Shown one piece after another: positions 1 through 9,465 of a stretch of DNA of 64,000 nt; the first letter of the stretch is position 1, and each line of letters starts with the position of its first letter. The stretch lies in contig NZ_JAEUAK010000007.1 of the NCBI RefSeq assembly GCF_019511345.1, forward strand, positions 124,001 to 188,000. The letters are read 5' to 3'. The translations under genes were made by a program, and so were the position numbers. A model generated the notes under the pieces. It made no database searches. It had not been told where the DNA came from and saw nothing but the letters and a program-made list of their open reading frames with translations. The stretch is from Rhizobium mesosinicum. Its GTDB lineage: Bacteria; Pseudomonadota; Alphaproteobacteria; Rhizobiales; Rhizobiaceae.

Positions 1-221
1 ATTGCTTTCCTGGTTCGCCTTGAAATTTTGCGTTCTACAGTCAGGCGCCAGGCGCCTGCTCCCGCGTCCAGCGGAATTCTGAGCCGTCTACCCACATCCT
101 ATGCATCACCACCGCAAGCCTTCTTGCCAATGCAACGGTGGCTTTCTTTCTGCCATGCCGTTTTGCAATGTTCATTGCCCATGCCTTGAGCCAACACCAC
201 TTCACCAAGCGAGTCAGCATG

Positions 222-1243
222 GTTTGCGCCGCCTCATTCCGGGCCTACATGCGCGAGAGCCAGGAGATGGTGTTCGACGCGCATGACAAGGCCTTCGCCT
301 TCTTCCGTGGTACCTGCACGCGCGGCATCTACGACAACATGAAGACGGCGGTCGAAGCGGTGTTCGTTGGAAAGGAGCGGCAATACAATCGCCGCTTCCT
401 GCAGATGTGCAGCCACTATCTGGTCCACCCGGTCGCCTGCACGCCCGCATCCGGATGGGAGAAGGGACAGGTCGAGAACCAGGTTGGTCTCGTGCGCGAA
501 CGCTTCTTCATCCCACGCCTGCGCGTCAAAAGCCTGGAGGAGCTGAACGTCTGGCTGCTCGATAAGTGCATCGCCTACGCCAAGGCTCACGGCCATCCTG
601 AGCAGACCGAGCGAATGATCTGGCAGGTGTTCGAGGAGGAGCGCGGCAGCCTAGTCCATTACGTTGGACCGTTCGACGGTTCCACTGCGTCCCGGCCTCG
701 GTGTCGAAGACCTGCACGGTCCGCTTCGACAACAATAAATATTCCGTCCTCTCGACGGCGGTCGGCCGCCCTGTTGAAGTTCATGCCTATGCCGAGAAGA
801 TCGTCATCCGGCAGGATGGTGTGATTGTCGGCGAGCATCCGCGTTCCTTTGGTCGTGGCGAAACGGTCTACGACCCCTGGCATTACGTCCCTGTTCTGGC
901 TCGCAAGCCCGGTGCTTTGCGCAACGGTGCGCCGTTCCGCGAATGGGTTCTGCCAGCGGCCATGGAGAAAGTCCGCCGTCGGCTGAAGAGCGTTCATGAT
1001 GGTGATCGGCAAATGGTCACCATCCTCGGATGCGTTCCTGCCGATGGCCTGACGGCCGTCGAGGCTGCCTGCCAGGAGGCGCTGGATCATGGCGTCTGCT
1101 CGGCCTCGGTGATCATCAACATTCTGGCCCGCAGCCGTGATCCGGCTCCGGCAATCACTCTTCAGACCCCAGATGCGCTGCGGTTGACCCATGAGCCGGT
1201 CGCCGACTGTGCACGGTATGACAGCCTCAGGAGGGCAAGCTGA
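222..1243 (+). pseudogene. istA: istA transposase, truncated and frameshifted (IS21 family)
   Basis: The protein is recognisable as the C-terminal half of an IstA transposase from about 235, starting near the RAYMRESQEMVF stretch and including GIYDNMKTAVE and a GWEKGQVENQVG segment typical of the DDE integrase core. One base appears lost at about 680: translation runs correctly to VGPFDG and then continues correctly in another frame from FHCVPASVSKTCTVRF to the TGA at 1241-1243. The N-terminal DNA-binding half is missing. The stop overlaps the istB start (TGATG), the normal IS21 arrangement. It is clearly non-functional as written. Confidence 0.85.
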
Positions 1244-1977
1244 TGGAACGCACACAGGTTCTCGAACTTATGAGCACGCTCAAGCTCTATGGAATGCGTA
1301 GTGCTTACGACGAGGTCATGGGCAACGGCATCAAACGACAGCATGAACCGCCGCGCATCGTCGGCGACCTTCTGCAGTCGGAGATCGCCGAGAAGCAGGC
1401 CCGCTCCATTCGCTACCAACTCAGCATCGCCAAGCTGCCGCTCGCAAAGGACATCGACGATTTCGACTTCACCGATACGCCGCTCAATGAATCCTTGGTG
1501 CGGGAACTGGCTACAGGCACCTTCGTCGCCGATCAGCGCAACGTCGTTCTCGTCGGCGGCACGGGAACCGGAAAGAGCCATCTCGCCATTGCAATTGCCC
1601 GTGCACTGATCCGCAACGGAACACGCGGGCGCTTCTTCAATGTCGTCGATCTGGTCAATCGACTGGAAACGGAAACGCGCAGCGGCAAGCAGGGGCGGAC
1701 AGCCGACTACCTCAACCGTCTCGACTTCATCATCCTCGACGAACTTGGTTATCTACCCTTTGCCCAGGCGGGAGGTCAGCTCCTGTTCCATCTGATCAGC
1801 AGGCTCTACGAGCGCACGTCGATCATCGTCACCACAAACCTGGCATTCGGCGAATGGCCGACGGTGTTCGGCGACGCCAAGATGACGACGGCGCTGCTCG
1901 ACCGTCTCACCCATCATTGCGAGATTGTCGAAACCGGAAACGAATCCTGGCGCTTCAAGAACCGCTCTCAAAGCTAA
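1243..1977 (+). CDS. istB: IS21-family helper ATPase IstB
   Basis: A 244-residue DnaC-like AAA+ ATPase that helps the IstA transposase choose and load target DNA. Walker A is GGTGTGKSHLA near residue 105 and Walker B is FIILDELGYLPF near residue 165. Full length for the family, and it starts inside the stop of istA. The gene looks intact although its transposase partner is broken, so it is probably a passenger. The downstream sequence is the IS right end. Confidence 0.95.
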   Translation: MERTQVLELMSTLKLYGMRSAYDEVMGNGIKRQHEPPRIVGDLLQSEIAEKQARSIRYQLSIAKLPLAKDIDDFDFTDTPLNESLVRELATGTFVADQRNVVLVGGTGTGKSHLAIAIARALIRNGTRGRFFNVVDLVNRLETETRSGKQGRTADYLNRLDFIILDELGYLPFAQAGGQLLFHLISRLYERTSIIVTTNLAFGEWPTVFGDAKMTTALLDRLTHHCEIVETGNESWRFKNRSQS

Positions 1978-2067
1978 AGCCGAAGAACGACATCACCCGC
2001 ACTTGGCCTACCCTCTGCAACCCCGGCCAGCGCCGGGCAGGCCAAGCGCTGATCTACATCATCAGGG

Positions 2068-2117
2068 GGGTCAAAATTGGATGCCGATAAGGGGTGAATT
2101 TTGGACGCTGATTGACA
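2068..2117 (+). repeat. IS21 right terminal region with repeated motif
   Basis: Two near-repeats of a TCAAAATTGGATGC / TGAATTTTGGACGC motif are followed by TGATTGACA. This is the multiple-terminal-repeat structure that IS21 transposases bind. No matching left end is seen in the window. Confidence 0.7.
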
Positions 2118-2430
2118 GTCTTGAAAAGGCCGACCCGCATCATCTGCGCTATTCCACGAGCGTCGTTGCGGTCACTTTCGTTTGAGTCTCGAGACATGGT
2201 CGAATTGTTCTTAGCAAGGCGAGGCAGTTTGCAGAAGTATTTGAAGGTGAAGCTTTCGAATCGCAGGGATGGCGAACTGAAAACACAAACTTTAGTATAC
2301 CTTCTTCGTGAGGGCAGCCATGGTATCGTTGGGCGGTACAGGACCGCCTAAGGACGACCCTCTACGACCTCTAATGCTTCGTCGCGGCGATCCAATGCGC
2401 TGCATGGAGTGCAACATAGGTTGCCAAGGA
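2118..2430. other. Gene-free stretch after IS21
   Basis: No convincing coding sequence. Short frames here lack ribosome binding sites and recognisable motifs. The promoter for the following response-regulator operon probably lies in this interval, but no clear -35/-10 pair was identified. Confidence 0.4.
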
Positions 2431-2796
2431 ATGTCTGGCTCCCGGGCGAAGACTATCGCTATAGTCGATGACGACCGTAATTTCCGCGTCGCGTTGGAGG
2501 ATATGCTTGCGTCGGCCGGATTCTACGGCGAGCTATATGCTTCGGGCGAAGATTTCGTCACTAGGAAGGGCTACCTCACTTGCGATTGCATTCTCAGCGA
2601 TCTGCGAATGCCAGGAATGTCTGGAGTTGAACTTCTCCGGCGGCTGAGGGAAGATGGAATTGAGCAACCAGTCATCATAATGACATCCTATCCAGACCCG
2701 GATGCTTCGGCTGTCGCTTTAAAACTGGGAGCCCGTGCATTTCTCAGCAAGCCGATAGATAGCAATGAATTGCTCAATCTGCTGAGGCCACCATGA
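2431..2796 (+). CDS. Single-domain response regulator (receiver only)
   Basis: A 121-residue CheY-like receiver. The acidic pocket is IVDDD (residues 11-15), the phospho-acceptor is D57 in LSDLRMPG and the conserved lysine is K107 in LSKPID. There is no output domain, so it would act through protein contact or as a phosphate sink. An upstream in-frame start at 2395 or 2308 is possible; 2431 was chosen because it gives standard receiver length and follows AAGGA, although that spacing is very tight. The stop overlaps the next start (ATGA at 2793-2796), so the two are translationally coupled. Likely served by the PAS kinase at 5.5-7.0 kb; this is inference. Confidence 0.85.
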   Translation: MSGSRAKTIAIVDDDRNFRVALEDMLASAGFYGELYASGEDFVTRKGYLTCDCILSDLRMPGMSGVELLRRLREDGIEQPVIIMTSYPDPDASAVALKLGARAFLSKPIDSNELLNLLRPP

Positions 2797-3434
2797 CTAA
2801 GGCCAGCCATCCCTCGATGTCGTCTAGGACGGTTCACGTCATTGATGACGATGCCAGAATTCGAACGTCGCTTGTCGATTTCTTCGCGTCGGTCGGCACG
2901 AAGGCTACGGCGTATGCGTCAGCGAGCGACTTTATGGAGCAGGCCGACTTATCGGAACCCGGATGCGTTCTTCTGGACGTCCGGATGCCTGGAATGACCG
3001 GTCTGGAACTGCAGGAAAAGCTGTCTGCTGCAGGGTGCCCATTGCCGATCATATTTATCACGGGGGACGCTTGTGTCGAGGCCAGCGTCTCGGCCATGAA
3101 GGCCGGAGCGTTTGACTTCCTATTGAAACCACTGAAGCTCGAAACTCTCGCAGAGCTTACAGCTCTCGCGCTTTCGCGCAATGCGGAGATGCGTGCCAAA
3201 TATCTCGCGCGATTCCACGCGCAAACAGTCGTAGATACGCTCACACCGCGTGAATCTGAAGTATTCGCCCTTGTTTCGAAAGGGTTGCCCAACAAGGCGA
3301 TAGCACGGGAGATGAACATCAGCGAGATAATGGTCAAGCTTCACCGCAGTCGGATGATGAAGAAGCTGCAGGCCCGTTCGGTCGTGGATGTCGTGCGCAC
3401 GTTCGACGACCTCAACACCGCCAAGGCCAACTAG
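2793..3434 (+). CDS. FixJ-like response regulator (receiver + LuxR-type HTH)
   Basis: 213 residues in the FixJ/NarL layout. The receiver has VIDDD (16-20), phospho-acceptor D62 in LLDVRMPG and K112 in LKPLK. A linker is followed by a LuxR-type helix-turn-helix at about 150-200 (TPRESEVFALVSKGLPNKAIA). It probably binds DNA as a phosphorylation-induced dimer. Coupled by a 4-base overlap to the receiver-only gene. Targets are unknown; the nearby MFS gene and the second FixJ-like gene are candidates. Confidence 0.93.
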   Translation: MTKASHPSMSSRTVHVIDDDARIRTSLVDFFASVGTKATAYASASDFMEQADLSEPGCVLLDVRMPGMTGLELQEKLSAAGCPLPIIFITGDACVEASVSAMKAGAFDFLLKPLKLETLAELTALALSRNAEMRAKYLARFHAQTVVDTLTPRESEVFALVSKGLPNKAIAREMNISEIMVKLHRSRMMKKLQARSVVDVVRTFDDLNTAKAN

Positions 3435-3567
3435 CGGCGATCATTTGACGGCGTGCCACGATCGGCAAACTAACGTATACCGTCCGCAGCCGCTCCGTTT
3501 ATGTTAGACTGCTGCGCAATGGTCCGACAGGTCTTGGCAGACAAGTACCCCGGCGGGGAGGCGTACC

Positions 3568-4233
3568 ATGGCAGCTTTGAGTCCCAAAGCGGAAGCAACG
3601 GTCGAACCCATTGTCTATGTCGTCGATGACGACGAACGGATGAGGGAATCGCTAGTTGACCTTTTCATGGCCTCTCACAAGCAGGCATCCGCGTTTGCCA
3701 GTGGAACTGAGTTCCTCAAAGCGGCGGACACGGGGCGACCGGGATGCATAGTCCTCGATCTTCAGATGCCAAACAGCAGCGGCCTTGCGATACAACATGA
3801 ACTGATAACCTCGGGAAGCCGAATGCCCATCATATTCCTGACCGGGCACGCCGATGTTCCGTCCAGCGTCACCGCTCTGAAGGCAGGGGCGGCGGATTTC
3901 ATCTTGAAGCCATTCACGGCTCAAAACTTGCTTGAGGCAGTCGATAAGGCGATCAAGCTGGATGAGGAGCGTCGTCGGGTGCTGAACGAGCGAAACCGCC
4001 TATGCGCACTGGCGGATACGCTTACACGGCGGGAGCGGGAGGTGATGTTGCTCATCGCAAGCGGTCTCATGAACAAGCAAGCCGCTTACGAGCTGGGGAT
4101 CAGCGAGATGACGGTCAAGCTGCATCGGATGAGCGTGATGAAAAAGATGGAGAGCCGATCCCTCGCCGATCTCGCCCGCAAGGTGGAGAAGCTTGGCCAG
4201 ATCGTCCAGCATGAATGCGGTGTGGACGCCTGA
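3568..4233 (+). CDS. Second FixJ-like response regulator
   Basis: 221 residues with the same architecture as its neighbour. The receiver has VVDDDE (18-23), D64 in IVLDLQMP and K114 in ILKPFT. A helical linker leads to a LuxR-type HTH at about 150-205 (TRREREVMLLIASGLMNKQAA). The start follows GGGGAGGCGTACC, a good ribosome site. A 133-base intergenic gap suggests its own promoter. It is a diverged paralogue of the preceding regulator, and both HTHs end in a similar VKLHR..MKKM/L recognition-helix region. Confidence 0.93.
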   Translation: MAALSPKAEATVEPIVYVVDDDERMRESLVDLFMASHKQASAFASGTEFLKAADTGRPGCIVLDLQMPNSSGLAIQHELITSGSRMPIIFLTGHADVPSSVTALKAGAADFILKPFTAQNLLEAVDKAIKLDEERRRVLNERNRLCALADTLTRREREVMLLIASGLMNKQAAYELGISEMTVKLHRMSVMKKMESRSLADLARKVEKLGQIVQHECGVDA

Positions 4234-4299
4234 TTTACATGCGCCGAGTGAAGGCGTAGGGTTTCGACTGGTGAATAGACGCGGTCGGAACCGCCGGAC

Positions 4300-5496
4300 A
4301 TGGGCGATATTTCGGGCATTACCGTCGCATCTCGCGATCCCCCCTCGTTGGTGATCGGTGCAATCGCTTGCCAGATAATCGGCGGCCTCGTTCCTCAAAT
4401 GTCGCCTTTTGTTGTCGCAGGGTTGATCGACGGCCTTTCATTGTCTGAGCGCGATGCTGGTTTCGTGGCGTCGGTCGAGTTGCTCTGTCTCGCGGCAGCG
4501 GCGATCCTGATCGCCCCGAACTTGACACGGTTTTCCTACAGACAAGGCAGCCTTTTCGCGATCGTTCTAACGCTGTCGGCGCAAGGCGCATCCATTTTCG
4601 TCGGCGGATGGAACGCACTCGTGCTTTTGCGAGGATTGGCGGGCATCGGGGAAGGGGTTCTCTACGCGATATCGCTCAGTATCGTAGCTGCTCACTGCCA
4701 GAACCCTGAGAAGGTCTTTGGCTACTTCCAACTTATCTGGGCGATAGGAAGTGTTGCGCTCTTCAGCGTCGGTGGCGAAGTCACCGCTGCGTTTGCTCAT
4801 CGTGGTATTTTCACCCTCCTCGCGGCGACGTCCCTGGCGTTCGCGCCACTTCTTTTACTCATCCCAGACAACCGCGCGGTGAGCGACGACGGCAAAAGCG
4901 GCGTTGCCACGGGCAGGCCATTGCTCGGAATGCTGCTCTTTGGTGCAATTGTTCTCTACGTGGCCGTTTCGGCCGGGCTATTCGCATTTAGCGGCCCTTT
5001 GGGCGAACGGGTTGGCCTCGTTACAAGCGCGGTGGGGTACATACTGACCGCGTCAACGCTCGTCGGTCTGGCGGGAGCAGGCGCTGCTACGACGCTGAAC
5101 GTTCGCTGGGGAAGGGCGATTCCGATAACGGGCTTCTGCGTGGGTTACATCTTTGTCGCGCTGGCGCTCTGCCTCTGGCGCGACCCCATCGTCTATAGTG
5201 CTGCGGTCATTGCTTCGGCCGTACTCTATTACTTTTCGCTGCCGTATCTGTTCGGTCTGGCTGCCGCGCTCGATTCCACCGGACGGTGGGCCGCAGCGGC
5301 AGGTTCTGCCAATCTCCTCGGATTTGCAGCAGGTCCTGTTTTTGCAGGCGTCGTGATCGAGGCTTCTGGCTATGTGAGCTTGGCGGCGGTTTCTAGCGGA
5401 ATGATCGCTGCCGCCTGGCTACTGGCCATGTACGTAACAGGCCGCGGGTACAATGGACGGAGCCTTCGCGAGCGCCTGCCACGCTCGTTGGCCTAG
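4300..5496 (+). CDS. MFS transporter
   Basis: A 398-residue, highly hydrophobic protein with about 12 predicted membrane segments, matching the major facilitator superfamily. The GLAGIGEGVLYA segment near residue 110 resembles the motif C/antiporter region of MFS drug and metabolite carriers. The substrate cannot be deduced. It follows the regulators in the same direction with a 66-base gap and ends 6 bases before the convergent kinase gene, so it may be a regulated output of the two-component genes. The ribosome site is weak, leaving the start slightly uncertain. Confidence 0.88.
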   Translation: MGDISGITVASRDPPSLVIGAIACQIIGGLVPQMSPFVVAGLIDGLSLSERDAGFVASVELLCLAAAAILIAPNLTRFSYRQGSLFAIVLTLSAQGASIFVGGWNALVLLRGLAGIGEGVLYAISLSIVAAHCQNPEKVFGYFQLIWAIGSVALFSVGGEVTAAFAHRGIFTLLAATSLAFAPLLLLIPDNRAVSDDGKSGVATGRPLLGMLLFGAIVLYVAVSAGLFAFSGPLGERVGLVTSAVGYILTASTLVGLAGAGAATTLNVRWGRAIPITGFCVGYIFVALALCLWRDPIVYSAAVIASAVLYYFSLPYLFGLAAALDSTGRWAAAAGSANLLGFAAGPVFAGVVIEASGYVSLAAVSSGMIAAAWLLAMYVTGRGYNGRSLRERLPRSLA

Positions 5497-5502
5497 ACTT
5501 GT

Positions 5503-7020
5503 CTAGTTGGGAGCCTCGATCGGCAACGTGAACGCGACCGTCGCGCCCACCGTCTCATTGTTTTTCACCCAAAGACGGCCCCCGTGGGATTCCACCATTG
5601 AACGGCAGATCGGAAGTCCCATTCCCATCCCGGTGCTCTTCGTCGTGAAGAACGGCTCGAAAACGCGGTCCGGATCGCCGAACCCGCTTCCAGAATCCTC
5701 AACCGAGATGCCAACGGCGCTTGGGCCGTCTCGATCTGATTTAATCCTCAACAATCGCATCGGGTTCGTGCTGTCCATCGCCTGAATTCCATTCCGGATC
5801 AGGTTTACCAGTACCTGTTGCACTTGTACGCGGTCGACGAGAACCGGCGGCAGGCTTGGATTGAGTTCGGTGTCGATGCGGGTGGTCGTCGCGGCAATTT
5901 CGTCCGACATGAGGCTCAAAACCTCGTTGATCAAATGGTTTATATCCTCGACTGTTCGCGGTTGGGGCTTGTGCTGAAACAGGGCGCGGATTCGGCCGAC
6001 GACATTAGTTACCGCCACGACGTCCTCGGCGATACGGGCTGCAGCCAGTTTGCCTCTCTCGACGTTCGGCGGGTCGATCGACAGCCATCGCGAACAGGCG
6101 TCGGAGTCAGCGGCGATGGCGGCAAGTGGCTGATTGATTTCATGGGCGATCGACGCCGAAAGTTGCGACAGGTTGGCTGCTTGCGTTGCCTGCGCAAGTT
6201 TTTCCGCCGAACGACGCAGAGCGGCCGTCGCTTGCACCTGGTCTTCGATGTCGTGGCAGAGGCCAAACCACTGAACGATGTTTCCTTCCTGATCCCGCAG
6301 TGGTTCCGCTCTGCCAGACATCCACCGAAATACCCCATCCGCTCGGAGCAGCCGATATCTCATCGAGAAACTATCCCCGGTGGCCAGGCACCGGGTAAGT
6401 TCGGTGCTTACAGGTTCGACGTCATCCGGATGGAACATGGTGTCCATAACGGACTCGAGGGTGCTTACATTAGACAAATCAAGGCCAAGAAAATCGGCCA
6501 TGCGCTTATTGACCAGCGTCGTCATCCCGTCGGGCGTCAACCGCCACAGGTGGCTTGGAACCATGTCGACGAGTAGGGATAGCTCTACCGTTCGCGCCTT
6601 CAGCTCCTCCTCGGCCGCTTTCTGATCCTCGATGTCGACGTTCTGACCGTGCCATGCGGCGACACGGTGGAGTGTATCTCTCGATGGCCGTCCCTTGGTT
6701 CGAAACCATCGATGTTCCCCGTTCGCGCCGGTCAAGCGATGCTCGCTCTCGAAAATCTCGCCGGTTTGCAGCGAGTGCCGCCACTTGGCAGAGGCGGCGT
6801 CATAGTCTTCCGTATATACGTGCTCCAGCCAGTCAAATCCTTCCTTCGAGGACTCGAGCCCGAAGTACTCTTGCATGCTCGGGTTGATGTAGGTGAACTG
6901 GCCGTCGCGGTCCGCTGACCACACGTGACCAGGCAACGCTTCCACAAGGTCCCGTGCCAGCTCCGCGAGGTCGCGGTCGCCTTGGAAATCAACCCGCGAC
7001 AGCGGCTTGCCTTCAGACAT
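5503..7020 (-). CDS. Double-PAS sensor histidine kinase (FixL-like layout)
   Basis: 505 residues from the ATG at 7020, which is preceded by GGAGG at good spacing; the longer frame to 7173 is not needed. Two PAS/PAC domains (about 20-140 and 145-270) precede a HisKA domain with phospho-acceptor H293 in SIAHEINQPLA and an HATPase domain with N box NLIRNGIQA (about N410), DSGSGFG (442-448) and GMGMGL (464-469). No membrane segment or haem-binding FixL histidine signature is evident, so it looks cytosolic with an unknown ligand. It converges on the MFS gene and is the only kinase near three receivers, making it their likely phosphate donor (inference). Confidence 0.92.
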   Translation of the reverse strand: MSEGKPLSRVDFQGDRDLAELARDLVEALPGHVWSADRDGQFTYINPSMQEYFGLESSKEGFDWLEHVYTEDYDAASAKWRHSLQTGEIFESEHRLTGANGEHRWFRTKGRPSRDTLHRVAAWHGQNVDIEDQKAAEEELKARTVELSLLVDMVPSHLWRLTPDGMTTLVNKRMADFLGLDLSNVSTLESVMDTMFHPDDVEPVSTELTRCLATGDSFSMRYRLLRADGVFRWMSGRAEPLRDQEGNIVQWFGLCHDIEDQVQATAALRRSAEKLAQATQAANLSQLSASIAHEINQPLAAIAADSDACSRWLSIDPPNVERGKLAAARIAEDVVAVTNVVGRIRALFQHKPQPRTVEDINHLINEVLSLMSDEIAATTTRIDTELNPSLPPVLVDRVQVQQVLVNLIRNGIQAMDSTNPMRLLRIKSDRDGPSAVGISVEDSGSGFGDPDRVFEPFFTTKSTGMGMGLPICRSMVESHGGRLWVKNNETVGATVAFTLPIEAPN

Positions 7021-7348
7021 TGGCCCCTCCGGTCGAAAACCCACAAACGACCCTTTCGCTCGGGTTCGGGCGATCGGCTTGTTGACGGAAGGGCGCATTA
7101 TACGCCGAAGGAACGCTTCTTCAATGTGGCAGCCGTGCCGCTTTCGAGTGACGACCCAATGGTGCGCCACCACCAGACCTCGGAAGAAGAGTACCCAAAC
7201 TTCAGTTTACTTGTTGAGAGCGCGCCCGCGCCTTACGAAGGATATCGATGGTAGGCATCGGTACGCGCGCGACCCTGTCGAGCGGGTCACCGTGACTAGC
7301 GCTTAAAGCGGCGGCCCAGCACCGGACAACGCGAGAGGAGGAGATATT

Positions 7349-7792
7349 ATGAAACCCTCGAAGAAAGTCGCCAACTTCGGAGTCCCTTGGGAAGCAGCCT
7401 ATGGCTACTGCCAAGCAGTCCAGGTCAAGGATGTCGTTTATGTTTCCGGGCAACTCAGCCACGATAGCAATGGCGACCTCGTAGCTCCTGCGGAGTTGGA
7501 TGCATCCGGGCGTCCTGTGAATTTTTTGAATATGGAGCCCCAGATGCGGCAAACCTATCTCAATGCCGCGGTTCTTCTCGCCAAATTTGGAGCCACTTTT
7601 GACGACGTAGTCGAAGAGACTTTGTACGTTCTGGACGTCGATGCCGCCTTCACGGTAGCCGGAAAAGTCCGGAAAGAAATTTACAGGGCTGAGCTGCCGC
7701 AGTGCGCCAGCAACTTGATCGGAATCTCCCGGCTCGCATTCCCCGAGCAACTCATCGAAATCACATTCCGGGCAGTCTTGGCGTCTGGTTGA
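7349..7792 (+). CDS. RidA/YjgF-family protein
   Basis: 147 residues of the RidA (Rid/YER057c/UK114) fold, whose members hydrolyse reactive enamines/imines or act in amine catabolism. Seen here are VYVSGQLSHD near residue 30, a helix with FDDVVEETLYV, and the C-terminal region with RAELPQCASNLIGISRLAFPEQLIEI. The canonical RidA arginine region (…R.a..v..LP) is only partly kept (YRAELPQ), so it may belong to a non-RidA Rid subfamily. It follows GAGAGGAGGAGATATT, a strong ribosome site, and stands alone, divergent from the kinase. Confidence 0.9.
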   Translation: MKPSKKVANFGVPWEAAYGYCQAVQVKDVVYVSGQLSHDSNGDLVAPAELDASGRPVNFLNMEPQMRQTYLNAAVLLAKFGATFDDVVEETLYVLDVDAAFTVAGKVRKEIYRAELPQCASNLIGISRLAFPEQLIEITFRAVLASG

Positions 7793-7813
7793 CCTATATC
7801 TGTCGAAGGTGTC

Positions 7814-9412
7814 TCAGTGCCCTCCACCTGCGGAAAGCTGGCCGGGCTTCTTCAGCAGAAGGGACGCTACCAACGCAAAGACGAGTGCCGCTCCCATCAG
7901 GAAAAACGTATCGCTGAACGCCATGATGTTTGCCTGCTGTCGGACCTTGAGGGCGATGGTCACGATAGCCTTGTGCGTCGCGGCGGCCTGATCGCTGACG
8001 CTATGGCTCAAATAGTGGGCCGCCAGCTTGGCAATGCGGTTACGGGATATCTCGTCGAAAGCGCTGATCGAGTTCGTCAAGATGTTGGAATGAAACTGTT
8101 CGCGCTTGGTGAGAAAGGTCTGCAATGACGCTATCCCCACCGCGCCACCGAGGTTGCGCATCATATTAAATAGCGAGGATGCCGACCCGGCGTTTTGCTC
8201 TTCGATTCCCGCGGTGGCGACTGCCGATAGCGGGGTGAAGACAAGGGCCTGACCGATGGCGCGGACAACGTTCGGCCAGAATAGCTGGTCGCTCGCGTAG
8301 TCTACGGTCATGTAGACGTTCATAAAGTTCGAGGCCGCAAACAGCGCGAAGCCAAGGATGATCAGAAGGCGGACGTCAAAAAGCTTCATCAGTCGCGGAA
8401 CGAGCGGTATCAGGAGGAGCTGCGGGATGCCCGTCCAGGCAAGCACCGCCCCAATCTGCTGCGAGTTGTAACCCTGCACGCGGGAAAGGTAGATCGGCAG
8501 GATGAAGGCCGATCCAAAGAGTGCCATTCCAAGCAGAAAATTCGCGACGATCCCGAACCCGAAGTTTCGCCTGGCGAGAAGCCGGAGGTTGAGCAGTGGG
8601 TGATCGCTCCTGAATTCAATGATTAGAAAAAGGGTCAACGCAATTGCCGCGACAATCGACAGGCGTGCGATGAAGTCCGAACCGAACCAATCTTCCTTGT
8701 TCCCTTCTTCAAGCACTGTCTGTAGGGCGGCGAGGCCAATGGCCATCGTGACGATCCCGAGCCAGTCTCCCTTTGCCAACATGCGTAGGTCCATGGGCGC
8801 GCGATCGAGCGATGCCCAAAGCATGACGACCATGATCACTCCGGGGACGAGGTTCACGTAGAAGATAAATTCCCAACCGTAATTCTCCGTCAGGTAGCCG
8901 CCGATCGTTGGTCCTATGGCCGGCGCGAAGGTGGCTGAAAGCGCGAAAAGCGCCAACCCTGTCGGTTGCTTCGGTTTGGGAAGAAGGGTGATGATAATGG
9001 TGAAGGCCATCGGAATCAGCGCTCCGCCGGAAAAACCCTGGACGGCGCGGAGTGCGATCATCTGCTCGAGATTGGTCGCAAACGCACATGCGACAGAGAA
9101 GACGAGGAAGAGGATCGCGCTGGCGAGAAGGTAGTTACGAACGGAAAACACCCGCGCGAGCCACCCACTCAATGGAATGACGACGATCTCGGCGATCAGG
9201 TAGGACGTGGATATCCAGCCGCCGTCATCCTTCCCGGCCCCGATCGCACCCTGAATGTCGGCGAGCGACGCATTGACGATCTGGATGTTCAGAACAGCCA
9301 TGAATGCGCCGAGTGTCGAGGCGACGACGGCACACCAAACCCGAAACGTGCTGGCGGCGTGTGACATTGGAATATGACGATTTTGGTTCGTCGAAATTAG
9401 AAGAGCAGCCAT
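7814..9412 (-). CDS. DHA2-family multidrug efflux permease (EmrB-like)
   Basis: About 532 residues with 14 hydrophobic segments, as in the DHA2 drug:H+ antiporters. Motifs include LSGWLARVFSVRNYLLAS (motif A-like) and ALRAVQGFSGGALIPMAF (motif C-like, near residue 110). The second of two closely spaced ATGs (9412) sits 7 bases after AGAGG; the first is at 9418. Immediately downstream of the EmrA-like adaptor, so the two form an EmrAB-type efflux unit that would work with a TolC-like channel encoded elsewhere. Confidence 0.92.
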   Translation of the reverse strand: MAALLISTNQNRHIPMSHAASTFRVWCAVVASTLGAFMAVLNIQIVNASLADIQGAIGAGKDDGGWISTSYLIAEIVVIPLSGWLARVFSVRNYLLASAILFLVFSVACAFATNLEQMIALRAVQGFSGGALIPMAFTIIITLLPKPKQPTGLALFALSATFAPAIGPTIGGYLTENYGWEFIFYVNLVPGVIMVVMLWASLDRAPMDLRMLAKGDWLGIVTMAIGLAALQTVLEEGNKEDWFGSDFIARLSIVAAIALTLFLIIEFRSDHPLLNLRLLARRNFGFGIVANFLLGMALFGSAFILPIYLSRVQGYNSQQIGAVLAWTGIPQLLLIPLVPRLMKLFDVRLLIILGFALFAASNFMNVYMTVDYASDQLFWPNVVRAIGQALVFTPLSAVATAGIEEQNAGSASSLFNMMRNLGGAVGIASLQTFLTKREQFHSNILTNSISAFDEISRNRIAKLAAHYLSHSVSDQAAATHKAIVTIALKVRQQANIMAFSDTFFLMGAALVFALVASLLLKKPGQLSAGGGH

Positions 9413-9465
9413 GGCCATGCCTCTTCGTAGTTTGATCGTGCGGGTCAGCTTTCGTTTCGGAAATT

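Larger units (their letters stand above)
211..2117 (+). mobile_element. IS21-family insertion sequence, 5'-truncated
   Basis: An istA-istB pair is followed by a typical IS21 right end. The end holds two spaced copies of a TCAAAATTGG-like motif and stops with ATTGACA at 2111-2117, the complement of the usual TGTCAAT terminus. The first half of istA and the left end are absent or unrecognisable, so the element should not move by itself. The left boundary is approximate. Confidence 0.8.

Noticed and set aside
42..58. Perfect palindrome CAGGCGCC-A-GGCGCCTG at the left edge
   Set aside because: Short GC palindrome of a kind common in GC-rich DNA, with no gene context visible to the left; not counted as a feature.
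5818..6576. 252-codon plus-strand frame
   Set aside because: Antisense to the histidine kinase, whose PAS, HisKA and HATPase motifs are all intact.
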